The position numbers were made by a program, and so were the translations under genes. Below are positions 51,135 to 63,178 of a stretch of DNA of 64,000 nucleotides, in pieces (the stretch's first letter is position 1; the number at the start of each line of letters is the position of its first letter). The notes beneath the pieces were generated by a model. That model was given only the letters and a program-made list of their open reading frames with translations. It ran no database searches and was not told the origin of the DNA. This DNA comes from Ptychodera flava (lineage: Eukaryota > Hemichordata > Enteropneusta > Ptychoderidae). The DNA is taken from NCBI RefSeq assembly GCF_041260155.1, contig NC_091932.1:23523746-23587745 (forward strand), written 5' to 3'.

Positions 51135-54100
51135 TCCTTCAGATGTCTTATTTCCTCACTGCAATGCATTCATTGATACTGTTACTGTCAAACAAGTGTC
51201 AGAATCTTGTAGGAATAACAACAATTGTAGGTTTACTAAAAATAAATGGTGTTGAGGTCATTTCAAAGCTCTCTACTCATGGAGATAGGATTTCCAAGTT
51301 GCCAAGGATAACAGCATTGAAGCTCCATTGATGACTCATTAAGTCAATTTTCTCAAACCTGGGTGAAGTCAGAGAAACCAAGGTCAAGACGAATTTAATA
51401 TAAACTTGCATTTCCCTTGCCAAGCTTTCTGAGCTTTCTGTGCCCATTTTTTAATGTCATTTGCATATTTTATTTGTTGCAGTGAGGGATTGCATAGTAT
51501 GTGCTGCACCTATTTTTGTGAATGTAGTCATTACATAAAAAAGAAGAACATTCATTTATGGCCACTGGGGCCAGTTCTGAAGAATAGTAGTTTGACTTTC
51601 ACATTGTCTATCAAAAGATTTTATGTCGTTTATTTGAATGTTTTCAGTATGTAGGAATAGCTATGAGCTCCAAGCTTGCAACGTGCCCTGTAACTAACAA
51701 AGTTTCTAATTACTTTTTAATCAAGAATTTTTTTGAGATTATTCCAGTCATCATTTTACCAACATACTGAGAATATACATGCAATACATAAAATTCACTT
51801 TAGTCAAATGTGGAGTGTATTTTTGTTCGTTCACAGGACGCACATAACTGTATTCCCCACCTAGATGATGAAACAGCAATGTTTGGAGTGTATGATGGCC
51901 ATGGTGGTAGGTTTGCCTTGCAATTTTATATAAATATATCTTTCATTATTTATTGAATCATTTAATCAGAATAATCATGTAATGTTAAGACAGCACACAT
52001 GTTGAGCATGACAGATGGAAACTTTTACTGGAGCTTTTTGCCAAGGAAACTTTAAACCATTTCTTTCAAAGTGAAAAACAGAAAAAGGGCGGCACCATGC
52101 AAATTTTGGTGCCAAAGAAACAAATTGCCTGACTTTTGTACCAATATGTTGTGGTTGCATTATTGAATTTCTGGATTTCACCAGGTGCTGAGGTGGCCAT
52201 GCACTGTGCACAGCATTTACCGGACTTCATCAAAAATAGCAAAGCCTACAAGGAGGGCAAGCTCGGAAAGGGCCTACAGGATGCCTTCATGGAATTCGAT
52301 GCAACCTTAACTCAGGAAGATGTGATACGAGAACTTCGGCAACTTGCCGGCACTATGCAAGAAGCGGATGGGGATGGTAAGTGTGCTTGACAGACTTGGT
52401 CTTTCCAGATTTTATCCCTATGGCATTTACAAGTTATTTCTTGTTATCTTCTGATGGCAGGGAAATGTGATATTTGGCTAGCTTTCAAGGGATGACCTAA
52501 GTTAAGTTTGTTAAAATGATGATGGCGGAGTTTGCTTAATGTAAATTTTCAGGGTAAATTTCGTCAGTTCTGGTTCAGAGCTTGTTTTCACTTTGACTAC
52601 GCACTGAATTCCTGACAAATCTTTGGGATAACTTCATTCTCATTTCATCAAATGATCATGAAATTTTCGGTCAAATGTAGTCTGTAGGACTTTAACGATG
52701 TGTCATTTCAAAGTTGTTCAGATTTGTCATTTATGTCAAGCATGAATTCTATCGTTGAAATTTATTTTTGTCAAGAAATCCATAGAACAGCCGATGTGGC
52801 TTTTTATTTTGTACTTGACATTCAAAAGCCCTGCAACAATTGCATTTATAGTTGCTTTCAGAGAAAAAAAGTGGAGCTATATCAGCCCCAAGATCTTGTG
52901 CAATGTTCATTTTGATATCAGTGAAGGGGAAAGGGTGTTTCTCATGCAAAAACAAAATGATGTATAAAAATTATTAATTGTAGAATAGCACATTGTGTTC
53001 ATTTTTTTCTGCACATCATTTTGCTTTTCCTGTAGATGAAGAAGCGGCAGCCTTAACTGAGGAAGCCACAGTGCCACTCACAGAACTCCTTGCCAAGTAC
53101 GGCTACCAACTTAAGGAACACGCCAACACGAAATCTCTCAGGAAGAAAGTAAACCAGGAGGACCTCTTGTCTCCAGTCATACGGAAAAGCCAAAGCAGAG
53201 TGAACCCTCTCAGTGAGGCCCTCGCAGGTGAAAAAGACAATATTCTCAAAGCAGAGGATGCAAATTCTGAGGAGAGTACAAACAAACAAACAGACGCTGA
53301 GGAAAGCAATGATAAACAAACAAAATCAGACAATGACCTATCTGAAGTTGTGGACAGTGGTGTGGCAAAACAGTGCAATGGTAAAACGGCACACTCAGGG
53401 ACTGGTGGCGGAGATGCAAGTGATTGTCACATAAGTACAGAAGCAGTGACTGACAATAAGGAGGAGGTGGTCGCTGGACAATCAGGGGTTGGAAACGGTG
53501 GCATTGGTGAGTAATGATGCTGATCAAAAAATTTGATGAAATTCTGTTTATCATGTTTGCTTTGAAGCATAAGGCCTGAGCTGTGTCACAAATACCGTCA
53601 AGGTGTTTGAGATTCTTGTAGCACATCTACAGGGTTTTCAGAATCCATCCTGTGATGTTTGACACTGTCTTTTTGATGTTTTAGCAGAGGCCGAGGAAGA
53701 GGACCAGGATGACGACGATGATGATGATGAAGAGTATAAAGAAGATGAGGAAGAAGATGATGATGATGGAGAAGATGATGATGAAGACGACGAGGATGAG
53801 GATGACGATGAGGATGACGATGATGATGACAGTGATGATGATGAAGGAGAGTGTTGTGAAGGTGAAGGAGAGTGTTGTGATGATGCTGGCGCTATGAAAG
53901 GAATGATGGGTCTTTCTGACAAGGAAGAAGTGAGTACAACTGGTGTTTGTGTAAGACTGAGTTGCCAATTAATATTTCCCCCTGGGGTATACTATAACAG
54001 TAAATGCAAGGGAAAGATGATGTACCAAGTTATTTGGACACTGTACTACACCAGTGTGTGGTTATCTTGTGTACTTGTACTAGAGGGAGTCACAGCTGCT

Positions 54101-57100
54101 GTACTTGATTGTATAAAGTTGAAGAAAGCCATGACAATAATGTCAGTGTCGGCCCATAACTCCCGCAACACCATCCACCTCTAGTGCGCCCTCTATGTCA
54201 GTTACACAATGTACAATTTTAGGTGAATGAAAATTCCCCATTGATAACAACTAATCATAAGTTGATTTGCAAACTGGAACAATGCACATTAATACACTTT
54301 TGCGTAAATGAATACAATTATTTAGGGAAATTGAGCATTAGATGATGTAAGTATTTGAAATGCTATAGCTGCAAGATTGCCCTATTTAGTGTAAGAAATT
54401 TTACATGTAGGTTACTGGGTACATCATACATGTATATTGATATATGGGCGACTCAAAAAATATCAAGAAATTCCTAAATTGACAGAAAAAGGTCCGAAAT
54501 CTTGCAAAATGGAAGTATACTGCCAACTTCTCCTGTAAGAGTTAGAAGAAGCAGACCCATTTAGCATTGGAAATGGCCATTATGTGTACAGCGTTGGATA
54601 TGGTTTAGGATTTGACTTTGACGTTGACTCAATAAATAATAAATGTCAGTCACGAGTATATTGTTTACAGAAACTGCGCTCACTTGGTGTACGTCAAGAT
54701 ACTTTAAGAAATTTCTATCGCAGCTTTGTAGAATCTGTCCTAACTTTCTCATTTTTATGTTGGTTCGGGGGTTTAAGTGTGAATTGTAAAAATGTTTTAG
54801 GCAGAGTTGTTCATGTGTGTAGTAAAGTCGTCGGTGAAAAGCAAACAAGCCTAAATGAATTATACACCTGTAGGATCAGAAAGAAAGCCAACACAATAAT
54901 AGATGACAAGCGTCACATTTTATCTGGATTTTTTGAATAACTTCCATCTGGTCGCCGGTTTCCTGTACGAAAGTCGAAAACAAAGAGAACAAAAAAACAG
55001 TTTTATACACAGTGCAATTAACATTTTAAACAATACAAAATGAGAACTTTTAAACTTGTCATGTGTTAAATTTATTTTTACATATCATAAATGTTCTTGT
55101 TGTGTGGCTGTCATTCGTGTATGTATATGTATTTGTATAGTTTTTCTTTTTATCAGTCTTGTAATTACTTTTATGTATTTGTATAACCACGTTTTGATTT
55201 CTCTGGACAGAGATAATAAAGTTGTCTTGAATCTTGAATCTTGAATCTTGATTTTAAGATCTAACCTGTCTTGCTTTTGATCATGATTTGCAGCCTGGCA
55301 GTGACAGTGGTTGTACCGCAGTGGTGGCACTCATGCGAGACAATCAGCTCATCGTGGCCAACGCCGGTGATTCCAGGTGCATTGTCTCGCGGAGCGGTAA
55401 AGCTATCGACATGTCCCTCGACCATAAACCGGAAGATGAACCGGAAAGGCTCCGGATAGAGACTGCAGGGGGGAAGGTGACTTCAGATGGCAGAGTGAAC
55501 GGTGGGCTAAACCTTTCAAGAGCTATAGGTATGTAATTGTGTGCACTCTGTGTGTGTTCATGCAGTGCCTTTACCGAGAATGGCAGTATAGCCTGCAGTA
55601 TTTTAGATAGATTAAGGTAGTATGCACCTTGAAAACGAAAAGCTTAAACTTTTACTCAAACTTTCCACAGAAATCTTACAGCCATTCTTTTTCAAAATCA
55701 AATCGGGTCACCTTGCTAATTTTGGTACCAGAGAAACAAACTACCCAAGATTTACTGATATTTGAAATTCAAAATGGCCTCCATCCCGGAGTTAATTCCA
55801 TGAGGTAAAAAAAAAAATTATTGAAAAACTAGGACGGTGAAATTTTTTGGAAGCAAGAGCTTCAAAACAGGCCTCTACAAGGGGTAGATCAGAAAACAAT
55901 TGTTAAAGCTTGAGAGGCCAAATATCTGTCCCCAAAGTGTGTTCTACCTTAGTGTGGGTATCTTAACCATCATAAATTAATGAAAGAAAAGCTACTGTAT
56001 TGTCATACGTCATCAACTTTCAGAAAACATGAAAATACATCTGAAACATGAATGCAAGTGTGTCTTGACACTGTGTATCATCGCTGTAATTTTGCGGGAG
56101 TTGTATCATACATGTATGTAAATTTGAAATCCAAACAGTTCCCCAAGTAATAATTCTGTTTAGCCTACTCTCTTCTTTCTCCATTTTATTCTGAAAAAGT
56201 AGCTGATGTTACAGGTGTTCTATAATCGACATGTTCCAGCACATACTCACGGTTAATCCTGTAGCAGAACATCTTTACAATTTATATTTTCAAACGTCAG
56301 GTAACCCCTAACCCTAAAATACAATGAGTTTTTGTCATGGTGTGTTGCATACTTTTGATTGCCAATGTTATTCCAATCCATATACAGAAAATAATATGTG
56401 AGCTGTCCATGAATTTTCCACACTCTTGGTGTATCGTAATTCTGTGTGAAGCTTGACATTTTTGGCATTTAAAGTAGCAAAGAGGCTAATTATCCCAGGC
56501 GTTCTGTTGAACGTGGCTAATGTATATTCGTTTGTATGTACCTGAATGTCAATGTGTTTTTACATATTGTTGCTCGCTTCAGGTGACCATTGTTACAAGC
56601 AGAACAAAGATTTGCCGGCAGAGCAACAGATGATCACGGCATTTCCAGACATACAGACCTTGAATCTCACGCCGCAAGACGACTTCATCGTAATAGCTTG
56701 TGACGGAATATGGTGAGTGATCATGGCAAACGTCTGAGTGCAGTAAGCCACGATAAGATTAAATGAGTGCAGATGAGTTCAATTCATGTGTGTAGGGAAT
56801 AGCTGCCAGTATTTATGAACTTAGGAAGTCAATTAAGGATTTCTGAAACTTTATTTTTTGTGTAGTATGTATAACCTCTGTCTTTCATCAAATACAACTA
56901 CGGTACTTAGTGCATTTTTTAGGGTGCACAAGTTGTCTGCCCCCCCTCTGTATGAAGTGTTGCATGCCATATAGTTAAAGTATGTTGATTCTTCTGAAAT
57001 TTGCTGCAACTCTAGATTATCTCAGTGACATTTAGAGACAGTAAAACCTGTTTAGTTGTTGTCGTTTTGCAGGTGTATCTCTTGCATATCTGTTTGTTAA

Positions 57101-57949
57101 TTTGCATAATTATAACTACAACATACCAATAGGTTGTGCAAGACCAGTTTTGATATCGAGTCATGTATCGTGAAAGGCTGTTGATACTTACATCATGCAA
57201 CAAGCATATACAATACATAAGACTATATATAATGTAGCATTGTTGTATTTTTAATCTGCAGGAATGTTTTGAGCAGTCAAGAAACTGTTGACTTTGTGAA
57301 AGAGCGGATCGATAAAGAAGATATGAAATTATCAATGATATGTGAAGAGGTGAGAATTTGCTATTTAGACTTTATTTAGATCAAAGTGGGAATCATTTGT
57401 GGAGAATTTATATCCCAGATCATTTTCTCATCTTATTAGACATATGAACTTCTACTCTATCATGTAAACATTTCTTGTCCAAGGTATTTTGTATTTTTGT
57501 ATTCTAAAAAAATTGAAAGGTGTATCCTGGGTTTGGCAGAACAGGCAACTCAAATACTGCAGTTTGAAATACTTTTTTCAGATTTCTCAAAAAATGGATG
57601 ACTCATTCACAAAAGTGTTTTGGTGGCATAATAGATACAGGTGCTTGAAGTTTTTAGAATGACTATTTGTAGCAATAATTATCAATGTTCTTCATAATGA
57701 ATGCATGTACAATGTTTTGTTGCAATGAAGTCTCACTTTGATTTTTTTTTCTTTTTACAGATGTTTGACCACTGTTTAGCTCCAGACTCCCTTGGAGACG
57801 GCACAGGCTGTGACAACATGACGTGCATCATAGTGAGGCTTAACCACAAATCTCAGGACTCCAGCCAATCAGAGACTTCCGGCAAGAGACCAGCAAGTCA
57901 GGACGACGTCCATTCATCAGCGTCTCCCGCCAAGAGAGCTAAAAATTGA
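38852..57949 (+). CDS. PPM1G: PPM1G, PP2C-family protein phosphatase 1G (9 coding exons, 576 aa)
   Basis: Coding exons: 38852-38962, 51837-51906, 52185-52376, 53036-53506, 53685-53929, 55294-55528, 56583-56712, 57262-57349, 57761-57949. Phases agree; total 1731 nt (human protein 546 aa). This is a Mg/Mn-dependent nuclear Ser/Thr phosphatase; family members act on splicing factors and histones. The N-terminus, MGAYLS...SAMQGWR..MEDAHNC, is diagnostic. Metal-binding residues are visible: D57 in YDGHGG, D482 in ACDGIW and D532 in GCDNMTC; NAGDSRC and [13 protein letters not shown] are intact. As in vertebrates, an insert (about 125-363) splits the catalytic domain; residues about 283-340 are almost all Asp/Glu. 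The C-terminus PAKRAKN is a likely nuclear signal. The ATG has a good context (CACGATGG). Intron 1 is 12.9 kb. Odd: two GECC motifs close the acidic run. Confidence 0.96.
39500..39612 (+). repeat. 113-bp duplicated segment, copy 1
   Basis: Matches 40329-40442 with about five differences (shared AATCAACATCTTAGTGAGAT and ATCCCTCGACTGTTACACTG). In PPM1G intron 1. No family recognised. Confidence 0.85.
40265..40550 (+). repeat. Tandem duplication with (CT)n and second copy of the 113-bp segment
   Basis: One unit (40265-40440) runs CTACAATGTGTGTACATGTA ... (CT)n ... CGCAGAGGAATCAACATC ... ATGTCGC. A second unit restarts at 40441 with CTACAATGTGTGTATATG and passes into a longer (CT)n of about 70 bp. 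The 40329-40442 part is the homologue of 39500-39612. Confidence 0.85.
42728..42845. repeat. Short degenerate repeats and inverted repeat (GGGGAACCCCGGTAA)
   Basis: Three units resembling GGGGAACCCCGGTAAAAT occur within about 120 bp, and the last reads into CATTTACCGGGGTAC, which pairs with the second unit. A small GC-richer island in AT-rich intron sequence. Confidence 0.55.
44818..45168. repeat. Minisatellite, GGCTACACACTGTGGCTGATGCC-like units
   Basis: About 16 units, mostly of two lengths: a 23-bp form ending TGGCTGATGCC and a 20-bp form ending TGGCTGAGCC, which partly alternate. Divergence between units is modest. In PPM1G intron 1. Confidence 0.95.
46245..46455 (-). mobile_element. MITE-like element, family F (minus)
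   Basis: Reverse complement of 47516-47744. It ends ...AGCACTCAAAGGGTTAA. The shared core (AATTTTTCACACCAAAATTTTAGGGC on the minus strand, and similar in the other copy) produces matching short open frames containing PLSAVIF in both copies, which are repeat sequence rather than genes. Confidence 0.65.
47424..47477 (+). repeat. 18-bp tandem repeat, three units
   Basis: GGTCACCTCATTGCAGTG three times, the last with one change. It lies just before the family F element. Confidence 0.9.
47516..47744 (+). mobile_element. MITE-like element, family F (+)
   Basis: Begins TTTACCCTTTGAGTGCTG and ends GGCGTCCAAAGGGTTAA, so the ends are inverted relatives (TTAACCCTTTG). It aligns with 46245-46455. Its terminal TTAA is also the first TTAA of the next element. 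Confidence 0.65.
47741..48033 (+). mobile_element. MITE-like element, family E, copy 1
   Basis: Begins TTAACCCTCTTCCTGC and ends CTGGCAGGTAATGGGTTAA. The interior aligns with 49955-50228, notably GGGTGAAAATAC and 'CAATACCRCTTTTCACTGA'. It abuts the family F element through a shared TTAA. Confidence 0.72.
48253..48344. repeat. Foldback, ~38-bp arms
   Basis: The left arm AGACTCAACTAGCTTTTTAA... pairs with the right arm ...AAAAGCTAGTGGAGTCT across a loop of about 17 bp, with few mismatches. Probably a small foldback element. In PPM1G intron 1. Confidence 0.8.
49955..50228 (+). mobile_element. MITE-like element, family E, copy 2
   Basis: Begins TTAACCCTTTTCCTGCCAAG and ends CTGGCAGGAAAAGGGTTAA; the inverted ends match over 18 bp. 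An internal near-palindrome (GCCAAGTGGGTGAAAATAC ... ACTTGGCTGATGG) is shared with copy 1. Non-coding. Confidence 0.8.
50542..50598 (+). repeat. 21-bp tandem repeat, about 2.7 units
   Basis: TGACATCATCACAC recurs at 21-bp spacing (50542, 50563, 50584). Confidence 0.9.
50994..51131. repeat. (TA)n microsatellite with TATTATATAA interruption
   Basis: About 138 bp of TA repeats interrupted once near 51040-51058. In PPM1G intron 1, 0.7 kb before exon 2. Confidence 0.95.
54590..55255 (+). mobile_element. 5'-truncated LINE, CR1/L2-like 3' end
   Basis: Encodes the C-terminal end of a non-LTR retrotransposon reverse transcriptase. Visible are [20 protein letters not shown] and [20 protein letters not shown], where LRS-G / FY-S-V-S / CW-G is the usual pattern, then LLSGFFE-like residues, a stop, and [16 protein letters not shown] in the same frame after that stop. 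The 3' UTR ends AATAAAGTTGTCTTGAATCT followed by tandem TTGAATC units (to about 55252), the kind of short terminal tandem repeat seen in CR1/L2-related LINEs. Everything upstream of the RT C-terminus is missing. In PPM1G intron 5, same strand as the gene. Confidence 0.82.
55613..55951 (-). mobile_element. MITE-like element, family B (minus), complete
   Basis: Starts TAAGGTAGTATGCACCTTGA and ends AAAGTGTGTTCTACCTTA; both ends are recognisable and the whole interior aligns in reverse to the 34.2 kb copy. In PPM1G intron 6. Confidence 0.83.
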
Positions 57950-60900
57950 TGTTTTCTCCTTTGAATTTATCCCTATCATCCCCATTTGCTCTTTCCTGGG
58001 TCAGCTTTGCCTCACAACACAATAGGGTATACCAAAATTTGATAGTTATAGGGTTTACAGTTCATATTTGTCTTCAGAAGTCTGGCATTTGTAATATATT
58101 GAATGCTGCCCTCAACCACTTTATTAAAGGACATTAAAGAACTTAAATTAAGTACTTTGATGTATATTCCCGTTTTTGTTGGTGTGTACTTAAAAGATAT
58201 TAAAGAGAAATTGAATATTTAGCAGCGCGTGCCTGTAAAACACAAAATCCACTAGAGTGTGTATCATGATGTTAAGCTCTATGCAAATAAATTTTCTGAT
58301 CCTCGAATATATTTGTATTAACCTAGAGACATGGTCTCTGTAAACTGAACACAGCTGTTCAGCTTTTCAACCGTATTTCCTTGTATATAATTACAACTTC
58401 TCAATTGAAAATAATGGGCATGTACCTCAGTCATGAATTAAATTTTGTAGGGTCCAATACTTCTACCATCGGTGAGACTGTATTGTTTTGGAAGTGAATT
58501 GGGAATTCTGTGTACGAAGTAGTGGAAGTGATTAGAATTCTGTATACCCTGATACAAGGAATTTGTACACAGGATAATAGTGCCTAATATGAGAAGCAAA
58601 ACGCAAAAATTAATTGCTACATTCTGTCATACAGGTCAGGCTATGATAAGAAAACAATAACAAATTACTAACACTAGAAAATATTTTTAGGAAAAGTATT
58701 TGTGCTGGTACTGCGGTATTTTTTATGAGGGCCCAATGAGCAATTTGTCCTAAAATACGATTACTTTCAAAATGCTAAAAAAAGCTTTCATATTATGTTG
58801 CAGTCTTATCAGTAAATAAATTATGCGCATATAAATTGTGGCTGAACATTGTGACATACGGCGGATAGAGGGCAGTATTCAATACATTTAAAAATGTCTC
58901 TGAAATATAACTGCCAGATAAATCTATGAAAATCATGTGGGATTTGATGGATTGCCTTTGTTTTTGTCCACCTTTTAAGGAGTGTATGATGAACGAGTTA
59001 CCAAATCTCAGGAAGGCTTCTTTTTTCCTTCTGTTTTTCAGTCAGTTCAAAGGTCATACCAGGTGTCAGACATTTTGTTTCTGGCTCCAATAAGTAAGAG
59101 GCTACCGTGAGTGCCTGTAGTAGTGTGAAAAATCTGCGTAATATACCGCAAACCGGGGTTAGAACTAGCCACTGAGATTGAAGATTTTGTAAAATTTGTG
59201 GCTACTTAGATCTGTAAAGTATTCTTTCCACTTGCTATCATGATTGAATCATAAAAAAGATGGTTTACAAACCGTTTTGAGTCTGCCAGTCAGACAACGT
59301 GCATAATTCTTTTGATGACCTTCAATCGTCTTTTGTACATTCCAAATTTTGACGTCATTTTTTTTTCCATTTATGTTCAATACAGAAAGTCTTTTTTGAC
59401 TACAGTCTTGTAATCTGTTGATGAAGGATTAATGTTATCTAACAATTATTTTCTGTTTTTGTTTATTTGTTTAACTTGTTTCAAAGTTTCTTGTAATAAT
59501 GGGTTATTATTGCTTCCTCTTATGCAGGTGCCAACATAGAATTATTCATGTCTGTGAGTATTAAGAATGTGTGTGTACATTGTACCCTTAATTCATGTGG
59601 TATCAAGTGAATTCTACAGGGGTTAAAGGTCAGAGGTACGTGGTAAACAGCAAGATTCTGATCAAATATGGCAGCCACCACTGATTTTAGCTTCTCCATA
59701 CATTTGTTTCAAACACATTTTGTTCTTGTTCAAGAATTTGGGCATTGCAGATTCATACTAAAGCAGAGTTTGTACGGTGGCAAAGGTCTAAATGTTTTCA
59801 GACACCAAAACAGGTTCAGTCCGGTGGAAGCAATAACGTTTGTATGTTGACCTTTAACCCAAGCCCCCTAACTTTGTATAATTAGAATCGCTCCGAATGT
59901 TAATTCATCTGAGGGGACCATCCCTACACTAGATGCTGCAGACTATCGGACAAATCGGCAATTTGTGAGAATAATTTTTCGAGTGAAGAAGAACTATTTA
60001 AAATGTGACCCTCTGCAGGATATATTTCACATGAATCTTTCAAATCAAAGAGGATAGGGTTTGGTCACAATTCTCAAATATATGTATGAGAATTTTGTTC
60101 TTCCATAGAGTTCTGTACTATTCCAGATTTGTAATTCAATATTAATGTTGTTTCATAAACAGCATCAGATGTTTACATGCTGAAACTTTAAAATATTTTT
60201 GAATGTCCAGAAATAAAATTTTGACTGCCAACTGGAATGCAGTGCTGAAACTTACTTCAGAGGGATGCGGTGTGTGAGAGGAATGGGGAAATTTGAAATG
60301 GTTGGTAATGGTTGGATTCGAATTCAGAACTCCAGTGGGGTTGTCAAATGTCGCCTGATACCTAATAGACGCGAAACTACGCCCTCAACGAAAACCATAT
60401 TACTGAATCAGTGCACAGAATTCGGAGATAATGACGAGCAGGAAATGTTGAAGAGCTGGAGTCTGCATGTAAGGTGCTTGCACCTGGGTTTGTGAGGTAT
60501 TGGTCGATAGAGGGCGCCAATCCTGCTGAGGGCGATTGTACGGTTGATTTTGAAGTATGCTCTGCATTGGCAAAATTCTGTTGACTTTATCATCAAGGAT
60601 GCATTCTTAAATTTGCATCTCTAGGTGACATACCTGATGGCACACAGCTCCAAAAGCGGCTGTAGAAGAGCAGGTGGAGAAGGTCAAGATATGCCAATAA
60701 TGTGGCTCCGAAGGAGAAATGGTAGTCGCAGGTCTTGTCCGGATCATGGTTGACACACAGACAATCTTTAGTTAGAAAACCAAGCTGGCTACATGTAATG
60801 ATAAAGCATCGTCCATTCGCACGGGTCCGTTACTTCATTCCCACTAACTACCTGATTTCGGGGAGTATCCAACTGCCCGGACAAGAGACCTTGGCAGGCG

Positions 60901-61031
60901 AAGATGATGATGAAGTGGATTTCGCAAAAGCCAAGACGAAGGCAAAGTAAAATGTTTTCGTAATCATACCAAATATTCCGTTGAATAAAATAAGCTGCAA
61001 GAAATTGGTCTACTATTTATACGAACATTAT
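57950..61031. other. Convergent intergenic region, PPM1G to MFSD2-like copy 3
   Basis: Starts with the PPM1G 3' UTR. Two + strand open frames (60265-60495 and 60735-60950, the latter ending DDDEVDFAKAKTKAK) are followed by AATAAA near 60984. I recognise neither, and no convincing exon chain joins them. Otherwise nothing was seen. Confidence 0.4.
58286..58291 (+). terminator. Candidate poly(A) signal of PPM1G
   Basis: AATAAA about 340 bp after the stop. Weaker ATTAAA copies lie nearer at 58123-58128 and 58133-58138, so alternative sites are possible. Confidence 0.45.
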
Positions 61032-61037
61032 TTTATT
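61032..61037 (-). terminator. Poly(A) signal of MFSD2-like copy 3 (minus)
   Basis: TTTATT on the + strand, AATAAA on the minus strand, 160 bp past the stop codon of copy 3. Confidence 0.6.
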
Positions 61038-61196
61038 CATCAAACGTATAAAATATTACCAGGAGGAAATCGAAAACTTAAAAATGTTTGAAGTTGGGAA
61101 AATTAACACATTTTCAGTGCTGTTTGACACAAAAAGTGCGGAAATCACAAAGAGAGATTGACAAAGGGACAGCATTATTCTAAGAATCTGTTGAAG

Positions 61197-63141
61197 TTAG
61201 GCTGTGGATGAAGACATCAAGAAACGTTCTCCTTCGATAAAATCGAGTTGCTTTTCCCTGAAGTAAAAGGAGACGAAAACCAACATTTACGTGTACTTAT
61301 GTGCAGTAACTACATGGAATATGCATCGATATCCAATAAGCTCCTTTAGCAACCCACACACCCAGCCTGCTAAAAGAATGACATCGATGAGCTAATCGGA
61401 AAGATGCCTGCATAGCTGATAATTTTCTTAAAGAATTAAAGTCACCATGTTTATAATAAGTTCGAATTGGAAGTGGCCACAAGTACAAAGTGCAACCGAC
61501 CAACACCCCGCCTTTCCTTCCTCATTACTATTGACAATTTAACACCTGCTTGAAGTTCACTCCTTTGAAGGTAGAATCAATACTCCTCAGAGAGAGGTAT
61601 TCGGACTCTCAATATTTTACAATACTGTTATGGTCTGCCACTTGGGGGCGCTCATTCTGAAGCTCACAGAGTAACTGCAGTTTTTATCGGCTTGTTTTTG
61701 TGAAAATCGAAAATTTGAATATTTCGCCGTATAGTTAACACAGCAATGGCAGCCATTATGAATCGCAAGGGTCGGTAAATATTTGTATGTTTATTTTGTT
61801 TTTCCACTTACCTTATTTTGCCCAGTGACCCTCTGATTTTGACTCTTAATTTCGAAAGGGAATGATGTAGAGTTTCATTACGCGAAGTTTGACCAGAAGT
61901 TTAAGTCTTTCAGGTTTGAAACGTGTGCCAGCTTTACATATTTCTATCATGAAGTTCCAACTGAATGGTTTCGAACTTGAAATTCTTTGACAGAACTTAT
62001 TAACATGATCTGATTAAAATTTTCCGAATCGAGCATCGCCTGTCACGTCGTTGAGGTAGTAGGTATGTCCATCGACGGTGAAAAACTTATCTTTTTGCTC
62101 TAACTTTCCTGTATGAAATTTTCCACCATTCTCTCACCAAAATACAAATCGGGGGTCACCGTGCAAAGTTTGGAACTAGCGAAACAAATTGTCTGTAACC
62201 AAACATTTTGCGATATTTGATATTCAAAAACGGCCGCCATTCCTGTGTTAACTCTATGAGGGAAAAACTAAATTTTGGATTTTCGAAAAACCAAGCCGGT
62301 GAAAGTTTTTCTTTCTCCAAGAGCTTTAAAATGAGCCCCTACAAGTGGTAGATCAGAAAAGAATTTCAGAAATTTGAGAGTCCGACTATCTGTTCCCGAG
62401 GCGGTTTCTACATTAACATAATGCTCAAAATCTTACAATATTGTCTGAGTCAGTGATCAAATCCGTGAGTGTTGATTACTTTTAAATCTCACTGGAGAAA
62501 GAAAAGGATAAAGTAATTGGTGACCATTATGCACTGACCGTAATTTCTCAAGCGCTCGGCTGTTCGTACGTCTTCTCTCTTCGGTTATAGGATACTCTTT
62601 CAAAAACTTGAATCCCAATATCATCAATAGTAAAGGACCAACTGATGCAAATATTCTAAGGGCCAAACCTACAGACGATGGCTGCTCGCAGCTTCCTGTT
62701 TTGTATCCTGCAAAACTAAAGGGGAGTACAGAAGCTGAGAGTGCGCGATCTTCTGTGAAAGTTATCCGTCAAAAATGAGAGCAATATTCGTTGAACTTAC
62801 CCAAGGGTCAATGTTGAAAGCCCAAGGGCCACTCCTGATGCAAATTTATTGAAAAACACGTAAAAGGAATAAAAGATGGCCTCCTTTCTCGTTCCGGTCT
62901 GGACTGTGAAGTCATCGATGACGTCAGGTATCATTGACCTATGAAATAAACGAATTGCAATGTATTATGTATTAAATAATTCTAGTACTTAAGTATAAAT
63001 GGTGAAAGGTAGATGAATAGAACAAACATAATACATACATACATACATACATACATACATACATACATACATACATACATACATACATACATACATACAT
63101 ACATACATACATACATACATACATACATACATGTTTTGTAG

Positions 63142-63178
<37 letters not shown>

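Larger units (their letters stand above)
38963..51836. other. PPM1G intron 1 (12.9 kb)
   Basis: Bounded by GAG|GTAGGT and TTCACAG|GACGC, linking MEDAH across the junction. It holds simple repeats, the 113-bp duplication, the minisatellite, and elements of families E and F. No other gene is recognised on either strand. Open frames at 40434-41081 and 47434-47793 are explained by (CT)n and a family F element. Confidence 0.85.

Noticed and set aside
53638-53968. Minus-strand frames rich in Ser or Ile over the PPM1G acidic exon
   Set aside because: Antisense shadows of the GAT/GAA repeat that encodes the acidic stretch.
62457-62538. Read-through end of MFSD2-like copy 3 at 62457 as its natural C-terminus
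   Set aside because: The donor at 62538 falls at exactly the same exon length (177 nt) as in copies 1 and 2, and a well-supported terminal exon in the right phase exists at 61197-61257.
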